DNA from: Latrodectus hesperus
Lineage: Eukaryota > Arthropoda > Arachnida > Araneae > Theridiidae
Direction of reading: 5' to 3'
Length of the DNA: 64,000 nt
NCBI GenBank assembly: GCA_037975125.1
Contig: CM075853.1
Location: forward strand, 52,646,958-52,710,957
Shown here in pieces: positions 43,130-57,698 of this stretch; the first letter of the stretch is position 1; each line of letters opens with the position of its first letter. Below the pieces are notes generated by a model. It saw only the letters and a list, made by a program, of their open reading frames with translations, made no database searches and had not been told where the DNA came from. The position numbers and the translations under genes are program-made.

Positions 43130-43184
43130 TGTTTAGTAAATACCTGTGCCTATAATAAAATACTAAACATGCTTTGGCACAGGT
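43130..43184. repeat. Two interlocked 9-bp inverted repeats
   Basis: TGTTTAGTA (43130-43138) pairs with TACTAAACA (43161-43169), and ACCTGTGCC (43142-43150) pairs with GGCACAGGT (43176-43184). Each is a perfect match. The second pair starts inside the loop of the first and ends outside it, so the two hairpins are mutually exclusive or pseudoknotted. Confidence 0.9.
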
Positions 43185-43196
43185 GTAGCATAAGCG

Positions 43197-43397
43197 CCAA
43201 ATTCTGAGATTGGCAATTTTTTGGTGGATTTTCTTATGTATCTGGCAACTTTGTTTTTGTTACGTCATACATATGGAGACCTATAAGAATTATGTGGAAA
43301 ATCATATTTTAGTAACTCTAGTATTTACGTCATCGTGCACGTCACGATACGTCATCTTGGCAACATTTCTTCATCACCAAAAAAATTCAGAATTTGG
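43197..43397. repeat. MITE-like element with imperfect terminal inverted repeats
   Basis: The left end CCAAATTCTGA... (from 43197) and the right end, read on the other strand from 43397 (CCAAATTCTGA...), share 11 perfect bases. Both then carry a TTTTTTGGTG block and a TGGCAA / TTGCCAA block after gaps. No clear target duplication was found. The 70-codon plus ORF at 43210-43422 coincides with it and is probably chance. Confidence 0.65.
43261..43357. promoter_or_regulatory. Cluster of three TACGTCAT (CREB/ATF-like) sites
   Basis: TACGTCAT occurs at about 43261, 43327 and 43350, and an extra CACGTCAC lies between the last two. TACGTCAT is a CREB/ATF-type half-palindromic site. The central part also forms ATCGTG...CACGAT. 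These may simply be part of the MITE-like element, and no transcription start is evident nearby. Confidence 0.3.
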
Positions 43398-44960
<1,563 letters not shown>

Positions 44961-45182
44961 TTAAGAAATGATGAGAGGTAGGAGAAAATTTTTATGTACA
45001 CAATATCTTAGAAGTAATCATTACAATGATTTTATGTTTTCTTTTCTTTTACATAATAACTAAGATTTTATAGCTTTAGAATTTTAGAACTATTATTGAA
45101 GGTGGTTTAGTTTGTAATATGTGGCTGATATGTAAAAAATAATGATTAATGTATTCTCTTTTGTTATACCATCTACATTATA

Positions 45183-45213
45183 TTTCATCATAAAAATTAA
45201 TTTTATGATGAAA
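45183..45213. repeat. Perfect 13-bp hairpin
   Basis: TTTCATCATAAAA (45183-45195) and TTTTATGATGAAA (45201-45213) pair perfectly around ATTAA. Confidence 0.95.
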
Positions 45214-47109
45214 CATAACGTTAATATAAAATAAATTAAATAAAGTTTCCTAAAATATAACTCAAAATATTTATGTATAAATTTATATTTAAGTATTCCA
45301 CTATTTAATTCCTAAAAATCATAAAACTAGCTTATTACTTATAATTTTATTATTTAATAAGTTTATCGTTATACATAAACAAAGCTACTATATAACTTAG
45401 TTAGCAAATATAGTCATTAATCTTGTTATTAAATGAAAATTTATAAAAATAAGAATTTTCCTTTCTACTGAGTATCATTGATTAAAAAGTGTATCGAATT
45501 AATTTTTTCTCTCACTTTGAATCTTTTAGAATGAATACTCAGTTTTAGCATTCCGAAATGCTAAAATTTTATACTGTTTAACTGTAAAAGCTTTATTTTC
45601 TTAATAGATAATTTACAAAAGGAAAATAGTGCTATAAAATTTGGAAACAACAAATTTAAGCATATAATTTAAATTATGTAAGTTACGAATACAATGTATA
45701 GCAAAATACGGAATACAATACATAGTTAAATATCAAAGTTTCCTATTTAAGGAATGTAGAAGATATTTAACAGAACTCGAAAGTAATGTATTAAAACATT
45801 GAGCACAATATATTATATTATATGACATAATTTATTTCCAACACATCTGCACGTTATATTTAACATAGCTTCTTATACATCATTTATTTTCAAATTATTT
45901 CTTGCATTTTGAAAGGACTAAAATTTTGAAACTCATATCGGTTATTATTAATGTTACAAATTGAAAAAAAATTATTTGTTTACTTTTTATTCAAAATTTA
46001 AGAATTTGAAATCTTTGCATACATAATAAATTTATTTAAAAACAGATTATACTATGAATATTAGAGTATTCCTTTATATTTGAATAAAGTAGCAAAAATA
46101 AAAGGAACTAACCATGAGATATAGTTGAAAATGAATGTTTTAATTATATTACCATCACTTGATTCAATCTGATTACTTTACTTCATCATTTTCAATGTTA
46201 AAGATTTTGATTCCAAGATTGCAAAATGAAACTTCATATATATTTTGTGCGACACTGTCTTCGAGTAAATAACCAGTGAATGGTGGAACTGAAATATCAA
46301 TAAATGAAAACCCAATTATTGAGGTAAAATTCAGGACATATTTTGAAGATACATATACTTACATGTTAAAAAGATGGTAAGTTATTGCTGTTTCATTCTT
46401 AAACATTTTGAAATTATCAAGAATAAATACATAGTCCTATTTATATAGCATTCCAGAAATACATTACAGACGAATACGAATCTCAATTCTACATTTTACT
46501 CATGGTATTTTCACCAAGAGATAAATTTAAAATTGTGCTACAATGTAAAATTTAACTTGGCACGGTATTGATATAAAAAATACAAAAAAATTTATATAAT
46601 ATTAAAAATATGTAAATATTTAATAATATCTAGAATTTTTAATATTCCATTTATTACCTTAATCAGTAACCGTAAATATGTGTTAAAATAATACTAGTTA
46701 ATATGCATGTCTAATATGCCAACTTTCTAACTACAAATGTACGCGGATCTATCTTGATAGTTAGACTGATTCGAGATGTTAATAGTAAATTTTCAGAAAA
46801 AAAAACAAATATATTTTTTCAACCAAAATATTTTTTTGAATTTATAGTTGAAAGTACTAACAGGAAATTCCTTTATTTAAATGATGTCGTACAAGTCAAT
46901 GACAAATATTAGTTTTTGTATTCTCTATATTGCAATGTACAAAAATGCGTTGTTCTGTTTCCCATCAATATGTTCAAATGAAATTTCTATCACTATATGA
47001 AGACATCTTACTAATGATTAAATGATATAATTTTGTGTTGTTTTAGTTTTTTTTGCTTATTATTTTTTAGTCCATACCTGTGCTACTACTTTTGCATTAT
47101 TTTTTTCAG
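45214..47109. other. AT-rich region, no gene seen
   Basis: No repeat family or ORF of note; it leads up to a possible splice acceptor at 47109. Confidence 0.55.
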
Positions 47110-47217
47110 GAATTTGATTTCTCGAATGGTGAAACAAATTGTCACATAATTCACCCATTTGATTCCTTACATTATTACATCAATTTAAATTTTTCAAGGA
47201 GCATATTTGTTGCATGA
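47110..47217 (+). other. Possible terminal coding exon, unknown product
   Basis: A pyrimidine-rich run ending TTTTTTTCAG precedes 47110, a good splice-acceptor context. From there a frame starting EFDFSNGETNCHIIHPFDSL stays open for 35 codons to a TGA at 47215-47217. The peptide is not recognised and the length could be chance. I see no companion exon upstream. Confidence 0.15.
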
Positions 47218-47634
47218 TAATAGACAGATTTTATTCAGACTCTCTAAGTCTTTTTCAACAACCACGATGTATCTTTGATGTCTCGGAAGTCTTTTATACA
47301 AAATAGGTATAAATACCTGTATAAAAATAGAAAAAAGTCCAAATTATTTCCACGCACCCATTCCGAAAGATGTACATGAAGATTATAAGATGCAATTATA
47401 GTATTCTGTTATTCTGGAACTGAATCCGGGATTTTAAATCCGCTGATTTAAGCACATTGATTATTAATTAGTAACTTAGAAAAAATACCTAAATTTATAT
47501 GAATTTTTAGTAACTTACACCTTTACAGAAAAGTTAGAGGAAAAGATTGCGTCATGATAGATCCGTAACTCCTATCAATTCCATGCGCTTTCTTGATTTG
47601 CATTTTTTAAGAATACTAAATAATCATTGATAAT
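47218..47634. other. Region with no recognised feature
   Basis: No ORF, RNA gene or repeat recognised. Confidence 0.5.
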
Positions 47635-49194
<1,560 letters not shown>

Positions 49195-49380
49195 GTTGCC
49201 GGCGAAGAATATCCCCATTTTTGATAATGTTCCATTAAATTAGCATCGTTCAGTAAAGCAGGAAATAAAAGAGAAGTGGCCATAATTTCCAGCGAAGGAT
49301 AATACTCAAAATACCGTCTAGAAATTGTCGTGATACTTTCTTTTAGCAATTCTATATGCGATCTCTTAAACGACCACTGA
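49195..49380 (-). other. Possible coding exon, unknown product, minus strand
   Basis: On the minus strand an open frame carries QWSFKRSHIELLKESITT..., then PSLEIMATSLLFPALLND and MEHYQKWGYSSPA. It is less AT-rich and more mixed in composition than the flanks. It ends at AAC|GTAAAG, a plausible splice donor (GT at 49194-49193). It could start after ...AATTAG (acceptor AG at 49382-49381), giving 186 bp. I do not recognise the protein. It may be a real exon, a fragment of an unrecognised mobile element, or chance. Confidence 0.25.
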
Positions 49381-49397
49381 CTAATTATTATACACAA

Positions 49398-51770
49398 AAT
49401 TATTAAAGGGGAGTTCTTGAGTAGAAAAGTAAGTCAATTACCTTCAATCGGGCTGTACTTTTTACCATTTGTTCAACACCTTGAATGAGATCTTGGAAAT
49501 GTAGAATGTTTAATCATCACTTTCTGAATTCTTGGCGTAATCAAATCTCTGAATAATAAACATAAATTATTTTTTCTTTAGGGTTATTATTCAAAATGCT
49601 TAAGAATAAGTTGTAAATTTATTATTTTATGACTATTATTACACAGTTATTGTATCCTTAAAAATATTATCGAATATTATTAAAATCACATACAAGCAAA
49701 TTTTTCAGAGTTTAAATTTTGTTACACCCAATTTTTAAAATGTTTAAAAGAAAACTTATTTTTAATATCCTTGTTTTTAAAGTATTTATGTGTACTTCAG
49801 AGTTACAAAGTATAGTTCTTAAAGACATTTTTAATTTAATCTCAAATTTTAAAAAATAAGGTATCTGTGTTAAAAATTATACAAAGAAATCCTTTCCATT
49901 TTATACAAAATGTAATTAAACAAACAAGATATTTATTTAAATATAATCCATTTAATATAGATTATTTTAACGTTTACTTCATCAAATGAAAAATTAGAAA
50001 AGCACGTGGACTTCACGTATTTCTGTTTACGCAAAACATGGATTAAACTTAAATATTGTAAAAGTAATAATTTTTAAGACACAAAATATTTTATGTCGAA
50101 AAATTGATTTGAATGATAAAGAATATCATTTTGAACTTTTTAGCCGAAACTACATGGTCACAATCATTTAATCAAGATGGCATATTATTTATTTTGAAAG
50201 TCTAAGCCAAATATGATTCAAATCTTATGTAACGATTGCTTGAAACTTTGAAATAATTCTAAAATAGGTTCTACTTGAGTGACTTGACCATCCGATACAT
50301 AATAAATCAGCAACGTTTGATGCAAAATTATCGGATATATGAGTATGCCTTTTTTCATGTTTTAGAATTTCATAATTCTCTCATTGATAGTCAAACATAT
50401 TCTTTTCATTCAAGGAAACCTTTACATATGCTTGATCTCTTAGAATAAACACAACTCATATATACAAAACTTAAAGTACATAACACTAAAGTATCCCATT
50501 GCGCATCCAACATATGTATATTGAATACAAATATTGCAACTCGGGAGAAAAATAAATCTGTGACTTTATGGTAACAAACTGAAAACTGAATCAGCTCCCG
50601 TGTATAAAAATTGAAAGAAAGGTGACAAATAAGCCAACCTCAAAGTTGAACAGAAACTTGGGGGAAAATTTTCAGAAAGTAAAAGTCTCTCAGAGTTATT
50701 TTTCATTCTATTGTCCCCTTTACCGACCTATCTTTCTGAATGCTTCACTGTTGTTTTCTCGTTCATTGTTTTGAAATTCTCACGCAGATTGTCATCATTT
50801 ATCATGTATTAGTAATTTTTACTATCTGTTTGCATCGTACTCCAATTTCTGTTATTAAAATTTTTATTCATAAAAAAAAATGCCAGCCTTTCCATTTTTG
50901 ACTACCTGAGTCTTCGACAACATTTTATTAAATGTATGTAATTGAAATTCAAGAAAGAAAAATCTTAAACAAGAAATAAATACATAAGAATGCGGTTAAT
51001 CTAAATTTATTTTAATAAATGAAGGTTACGTTAATAATTACTTTATCTATCATCAAACAATTTCTTTCATTATTCTATCTTACTCCAGAAAATCATAAGA
51101 ATATAATCACCAAGTTCAAAAAGAATTCTGAAACTATTTTATAAGGAAGAAAAAGAAATTTTCTTTTTAAAGCAATTCTTAAAAAGCAATGATTATTTTA
51201 TTTTGATTTTATTTTAAAAATTTTAAAAAGTAACTAAGTGTTTGGAAGGAACTGATATACCCACCACGTTATGAAACATAGTCCGGAACATATAACATCA
51301 TTGATAATTAAAAAAGATGAAATATATATCAAGATACTACTGTCAAAAACAATTTGATGAATTTCTTATAACTTTGTTTTTTTACCTTTTCTTTTAAATG
51401 ATCTTTTCTCGGTTATTAGTTAATTAAAACACTTATGATTTTAATACGCAAGAAAAACCTTCTTGACTTGTTAAAGAAATGACTGTTACATAAAAATTAA
51501 TAATATGTTTTAACATTTCTTTTCTTTTCGTGATATGAGAGAACCAAATGCAACTTTTAATCAAAAAATCTTTTTGTCAACTTCCTATAAAACAGATATC
51601 TGAAAAATATATTTTAACTAATGAATTATCCCATCCAATTCCCTAATTCTTACCCTTACAAGTGATTTCGCTTAATAATCGTATCACTGCCTAGTAAAGA
51701 TGTATTTAAATGAAATTGAATTCTATAGATGGAAGAACTAATTAAAGCAGAAGTAATACTCCATGCTTGG
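49398..51770. other. AT-rich region with one GC-richer patch, no gene seen
   Basis: 50560-50790 is less AT-rich and was not assigned. Nothing else recognised. Confidence 0.5.
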
Positions 51771-54092
51771 TCAAGTGCTTGGGATTTAGAAGCTCTTATC
51801 TTAAGGAACACTCGCGTGTGATTCATAAGGAACGAATGAAATCAAAGCAATAAGCCGATTTTCCCCAGAGGGTTCATCGTGTTTTGCAGGTCATGAGCTC
51901 ACTTGCGGAACGATATTCAGAAAAGAACTGGTGATCTGTCCTTGATTTGAATCCTTGGTGAAAGAATACTTGTTATTCCTTTATGGGTATTTTTATATAC
52001 ATTTATGAGTAGTTATGTTTAGGAAGTATTTAAAAATAACGGTTACTTGTTTGGCGTGAAATTGTCATTCTAAATTAATTTTTTTAATGCCTATGATATA
52101 TTGCTGATCTTAGACACTATTTCAAGAAACAATTAAATTCGTATCTCCTAAGAATTTAATTTTATAAATATAAAATTAAAAATATATAAATTTGAAATTA
52201 AATCTATATGAAGTGGCATGTTAAAGATATTAATATCTGACGTCAAAAAGAAACGCACATTCGGATAATGATTTCGTATCTACAATAAGAGGGCTTAATA
52301 AATCTCAGGATATAATGTGTTAATAAATACAGCATATACTGAAAGAAAATGATAGCTACGACTGTAACTGAGTGCATAAATTCCACACTTTTATTTGATT
52401 TTTTAAGACCACAGTAAAATCTTCGACAAGTTTTTATCCCTTCAGTCAAAACTTTGAAACAGAATAAAACGAATTTCTAAATTTTTCTACTTTGAAATGA
52501 ATCAAAATATTTTAAAACATTTATATTTCTGATACACTATTTACATAAACGTAATCAAATATAATAATATTTGATATATAAATTAATTGAATACAAAAAC
52601 TTCGAATACAATTAACTACTCACTGTAAATATACTAGAACAATAATAATGATAGAACACATAACTGCTATATTCCTTAATAATGAGTTTTAGAATAGTTT
52701 CAAAAATAAATTATATTCAAAAAAGAATTTAAGCATCAAAATCGAAGTTTAATAATATTTAAATTAAGTAGACGAAAACCATTAGGATGAACAAAATAAC
52801 ATAAGAAGCAAAAAAGAAATTAAAACACAAAGGAGACCGTTAAAAAATAAAAAATAGAGGAGTTATTTTCAACCATTTTAATTTTTAAATTAATACGTGT
52901 TTAAAAATCTAAATCACATTTTTATAAATGTAGCAAATAAAATTAAAACTTATAAAAACTAAATATATTAAACTCCTTATTCTTTCATATGAATAAAATG
53001 TTATGTTTTATAATCCAAAATAAAAAAAAATTTAACTGTGATAAAAAGTACAAAACTTTTAAAACTGATTAAAATTTGCTATTTTATTAATGAAAATTAT
53101 CATTTGTGCCTTCCAAATTGTTGTGTCAGATTCTTAGCTTCTTAAGCTTAAAAATAGAATTGTATTTAAGAAAAGTTAAAAAGATTTGAAATTCTCAATA
53201 AAATATAGAAGCTAATAATTTCTTCAATCTATTTACTATTAATAATAATGTGCGTCATTTTATATTTGCTTCCTTCCTAATGTTTGTATTAATGAGAAAT
53301 GGGAACAAGGGAATGGACTACTTACCACCATAAAAATACTTAAAATACATACAGTCATAGTCCCACGAAATGTTTAGATGCTTTCAAATAATGCGATCCT
53401 TATCAGCTTGGTTCTCCTCCTTAACCGTAACGTCATAGTTCAAGTCATGAGAATTTAAAATGCATAAATTACATACAACAATTAGTTTTTATTCATAAAT
53501 GCATTGGTAGCTTTCACCTTTGAAAAAATAGTTTCGTAAGCTAAGATTGCTCTGTGTTTTATGTATCACAAAAAAATACTTATAAGTCTTTTAGTAAGTA
53601 AAATTAAATAACTGTTTTATATCTGGGAATATTTTTAATGAATTTTAGTGCACTTCTCTTATTCAACTATCTCATCATGTAAAAACGATAATCTTATAGA
53701 TATTATTCATTTTAAGGCTCATAAACTGCACGATACTTAAAAATCAAGTATAATTTATAAATAAATCAATGCAGCGAAATAGACAGATTAATATAAATAG
53801 GAAATCATTTAACATAAATATTAAAGAGAAATTACGATACATAAAAGGATAAAGCTGTACTCGTTTTCTCAATTTCCCTAGTGTTTAAATAGCCTGTTTT
53901 ATTTACAATTGTTTTTTAAAAGCAATTCCCATACAAAGTTAAGTTATTTTAAAATTTCATAAGCACAATCGCTTTCTACGCATATTATATGCATGCTGTA
54001 TCATTATAATATATAAAGGTTTCCTCCTTAATAAGAGATTAAAGTTAACTCAATATATTTCACAAATAAGAAATTCCGTATTTGTGATATTT
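51771..54092. other. AT-rich region, possible decayed SINE at 51.77-51.98 kb
   Basis: 51771-51980 is GC-richer with tRNA-promoter-like words (TGGTCAAGTGC; GATTTGAATCC), but their spacing is wrong for a SINE head, so it is not called. The rest is AT-rich spacer. The minus ORF at 52243-52449 is unsupported. Confidence 0.45.
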
Positions 54093-54103
54093 ACTGCTCT
54101 TAA

Positions 54104-54624
54104 GTGGGCCGTGGTAGCCTAATGGTTAGGGTATCAGCCTTCCATCCGGAAGGACGGGGTTCGATTCCCAATGCCGCCAAAGACCCACCGAGTACAAGCG
54201 ATATATGTGTTCGTTAAATCTGTGGAATCGAAAGTCCTGTGGTCGGTCGTTGAGCAGTTGCCATGGGTGCAATGGTCTGGCGAAAATTTCCTCCCTCTTC
54301 AGATCAATGTCAAGATCTGAAGATTCTCTAGTGGTGCCATCTATCGAAGGATTTGAAAAAGAGCAAAGACGTACTTTCACCTTCATGGTGCTCTGATAAA
54401 AACGAAAGACGCTCCCTGTTGACTTAAATTCGCATTGCTAAGGCTCATTAGTTGCAAAAGCTCTCAATTCTTTTACACCTTCGATGGATCTTAATTCATT
54501 TTCTATAGGAAGCACTAATAGCTTTTCACTATCTTGAGCAGAAATCCCAGGAAGTCCAACGAACACGCTGATTATAGGAACATAGCGAGCTTGGCTTGTC
54601 CAAGTGTCATAAGTAACAACAACA
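54104..54624 (+). repeat. tRNA-derived SINE, family A, with a foreign insertion
   Basis: Head: box A-like TAGCCTAATGG (about 54114-54124) and a perfect box B GGTTCGATTCC (about 54158-54168). Body and tail follow the copy at 33044, including AATCGAAAGTCCTGTGGTC, CATCTATCGAAGG and the tail GGCTTGTCCAAGTG then ATAAGTAACAACAAC. A perfect 11-bp target duplication ACTGCTCTTAA flanks it (54093-54103 and 54625-54635). Between the body word AAGGC (ending 54444) and CATAGCGAGC (from 54581), which are adjacent in the other copy, lies a 136-bp insertion unrelated to the SINE. Confidence 0.93.
54445..54580 (-). pseudogene. Bacterial RND efflux transporter fragment (Rickettsiales/Wolbachia-like) inserted in a SINE
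   Basis: The insert's minus strand is open throughout in one frame and reads PIISVFVGLPGISAQDSEKL, then LVLPIENELRSIEGVKEL, then RAFATNE. Known: this is the first periplasmic (porter) segment after TM1 of AcrB/HAE1-type RND pumps (pattern PG-S--D-E--V--PIE--L--I-GVKE). The E-L-R-S-I-E-G-V-K-E form is typical of alphaproteobacterial Rickettsiales pumps. These proteins are about 1000 residues, so only about 45 are present. GC is about 37% (50 of 136 bases), well above the flanks and in the range of Rickettsiales genomes. No promoter or start; the larger 70-codon ORF that spans it borrows SINE sequence. A non-functional nuclear copy of bacterial DNA. Confidence 0.72.
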
Positions 54625-54635
54625 ACTGCTCTTAA

Positions 54636-57600
54636 TCTTTCTATTATCATTAAAATTTCTTTCCAAATGAAAGCCTGAGTGATACTGATATTGATAGCCT
54701 CTGATATTGATAGTTAAACTTAACTAGTGAACTCACAGAGTCAAATCTTTGTTTCTAACATTTTTTTTTCTTACGACAATAGCTTGATGGTTAATTGATG
54801 TATATTATAGAAATAATATTTAAATATTTTCCAACGAATAATACATAAGCAAAAAGGAATACTATTATGATAGCCCTAACAGTGTTAACGTTGTCATCAT
54901 GTGGGGAGGGTTATTTATACGATTTCAAATTTATTACCATATATTTAGTACATATTCTTTTTATTTTTCTTATACTATCATGTTTAAAATTGTTTCTGAA
55001 CTTCAAGGTTTAATGTTTTGTTTATAAAAGCACTTAGAATAGCAAATAATGTGAATGATGTTGCTTTGAGTTCCATTAGTTTGCAGAAAAGCAGTTCTTT
55101 TACTATGGGCTTCATCATCAAATCGATCATGGGCAATGAAATGAGCACATTTATTATTGTTTCGCCTTATCAAACTGCATTGAAAACAATTTGACACGCA
55201 ATTTCGAGAAAAGCTGACACCGTACACCTCTTCATCTGTATTACTAATTCAACGGGTAACAGAATCATTTAAAAGAGGTATGGAATGCAATTATTTTGTG
55301 AAATTATCTCGAAATATTGCTTCTGCAATGTCAATTGGTTTTGGTAATTCAAGACCTTCAACAATGTTGTAAGGCTTTTATATTTCAATATTTTAAATGA
55401 AACTTTGTATGAGGCAATATAAACTTTTTCTTTCACAACTTGTTTTATAAAAATTGATTTTTGCTTTTCTTGATTTAATTTTAATTCGAAGAATTCTCTG
55501 GTAATGTTGTATGCATGAAAAATTTCCAAAAGTCATTTAAGTTCATTATGTTTTTATGCAGTCTTCCGCCAACATTTTGGTGCAATTGATACACATAGGG
55601 CCTTTCTTGTTCATTTATTTCTACTAATAAACCTAAAATTTAAGTATTCATGATTATTTTATTGTTTTTATTTTTGAAAACATGCTTGTCTGAGTATTTT
55701 TGATGCTTGAATATCATCTAATGCTCGCTACGCCCTCTTAAATATGTATCCATTATTCTGCAGTAATCTGCTGTCGTGAATATTTAGTACAATGAGTTAT
55801 AATACAAAATAATTAATACGGTGAGCCTGATACCATACGCATTCACGGTAGATTTGATAGTGATAGAAGGATAAACTCCAATGAGTCTGGCTGGAATTCA
55901 AACTGGCGTAATCAAATATTATTCCAATTATAAAACATTTGCTCTCCTCAACGCATACTTGAGAGACTTTTTGTCGATATTTCAGAATGCTTTAGACAAA
56001 ATCAAAACTTCCAGCAAAAAGGGAGAATGTCCGACATGGTAAAGCAAAAACAATAAAAAGTCACCGGATTCTAGTTTTGTCAATGCAAAAGACCGATGTT
56101 ATCAAATGCCAATAAATTTCCGCATATTTGGTAATTTGTAAAATTTAAAATTAAGATCGTAGTATAAGTTTAACTCCAAAATGCTCAAAATATGTTATTG
56201 TATACTCTTCAATGTATATGGGAGGCGTGATTTAAACTGTGATTAAAAATTGAGTCTCGAATACTTAAAAGTTGTGAAACGCTGATATCTGACTGACCAG
56301 CTGGTGTTTGTTTTCAGGAAAGTGATTCACTGTTTGCTGCTGAACGTTATTGCAAAATACGTTGTTCTCATGATTCATAGAACCATATTAGCTACTTCCG
56401 ATCCTCTTATGAACAATGTTTTCTTTCACAATACTAGTGCAAAAGAATTTTATCATTTTGGGCAATACTGAGTGGTTTTGTCACTAATAGCCAAAAATGT
56501 ATTCCTATTCTCTGTAATTTTCCTAAGACAGTTAAAGTCAAAATCTGCTATGAAGAATCTTGGTTGGCAGTTTTTATCATTTGAAGCACACTAAATTCTC
56601 TGTCTCTCAATTCGATGGAGGCAATTCTGATCACGCTTTTCGAAAATTGTGCTGGAACTGCAGTTACGTTTTCTAGATAATCAAATTTAACCAGAACAAC
56701 AAATTATATGGATTCTGATTCTGACTTGTAAAAATCTTTCATGGATCCTTTTTATAACTAAAAAATATTTCCCGTCTTTGAAATCGAGACTCCTGCTGAA
56801 CGGATATTAACAATAAGTTCTTTTTGAAATGACATAAATCTGTCCTTTTTCCCACTTTATCTCATTTATCGTGAAATAAATTCTTATGACTTATTTATGG
56901 TAACATTTTAAGGGCTTGTTTCCCAACACATAAAAATTGCACTCAACATCCCTGATGAGCATTTAAATAAAGACCTCAAACATTTCTAATTCATTGGTCA
57001 ATTTCCGTGTAAATAAGATGGCGATATATGTTATAAATCGCCTTCATTTGAATAGTTGTAGCATTGCTGTCAGACCTACAAAGAGACCTATGATGAAATA
57101 ATGAACGATTTTGTTAATGAATACATATTTACATATTTTAAAGGGAAAACAGTAACTCAAATATATCAATTTTCCCTAATAGTAGCCCAAATATTGTTGA
57201 TTATATATTGCAGATAATAATGTCATAATTAAAAAATTAGCATAAGTATTTTATGTTTTAAAATCTATAATTAACTATTTAAATAGTGGTCAAAGTATTT
57301 GTGGAAACAAAAATAAAATATTTATTATGTAATTCATTGATCAGAGATATTCTTATATTCATTTCTTGCAGACTACATTTCAAAAGTTAAGTGGAAGGGT
57401 AATTAGGCTGATGTAGATTGTTGACATGCTATTGTAGATTTTTAAAGCAAGAAAAAAATTTTATTCGTTTGACAAATATTAATATATTTTGAAGTTTATA
57501 TAAGATTTATTAACTAAAGAAATATGTAAATTAAAAATTACCATGCCACTGTGAAGTCACTTATTAAGGACTTTCCCTCTTCACGGTAGCAAAAATTTAA

Positions 57601-57696
57601 AAGTTTGTTATGAGGGTTTTACTACATTTTGTCCCACTCATGGAGTCATTTTAACAGTTTGCTTTGGGAAGAATCAAGTTATTTTCGATATCATTC
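54636..57696. other. Unassigned region, less AT-rich at 55.0-57.0 kb
   Basis: Two minus ORFs (55003-55227 and 55269-55529) and several stop-broken frames lie in a stretch that is noticeably less AT-rich than average and may be a decayed large transposon. I tested the translations against families I know (piggyBac, hAT, Helitron, gypsy, BEL) and found no convincing motif. Confidence 0.45.
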
Positions 57697-57698
57697 TA

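Noticed and set aside
51771..51980. A further tRNA-derived SINE
   Set aside because: Box A- and box B-like words exist but are about 160 bp apart, too far for a Pol III internal promoter, and no TSD or matching copy was found.
53380..53455. A tRNA gene or SINE head (AGTTCAAGTCA resembling box B)
   Set aside because: No acceptable box A and no cloverleaf pairing.
54438..54650. A 70-codon minus ORF as a host gene
   Set aside because: Only its middle part is the bacterial-type fragment; both ends are SINE sequence read through, so the ORF itself is not a gene.
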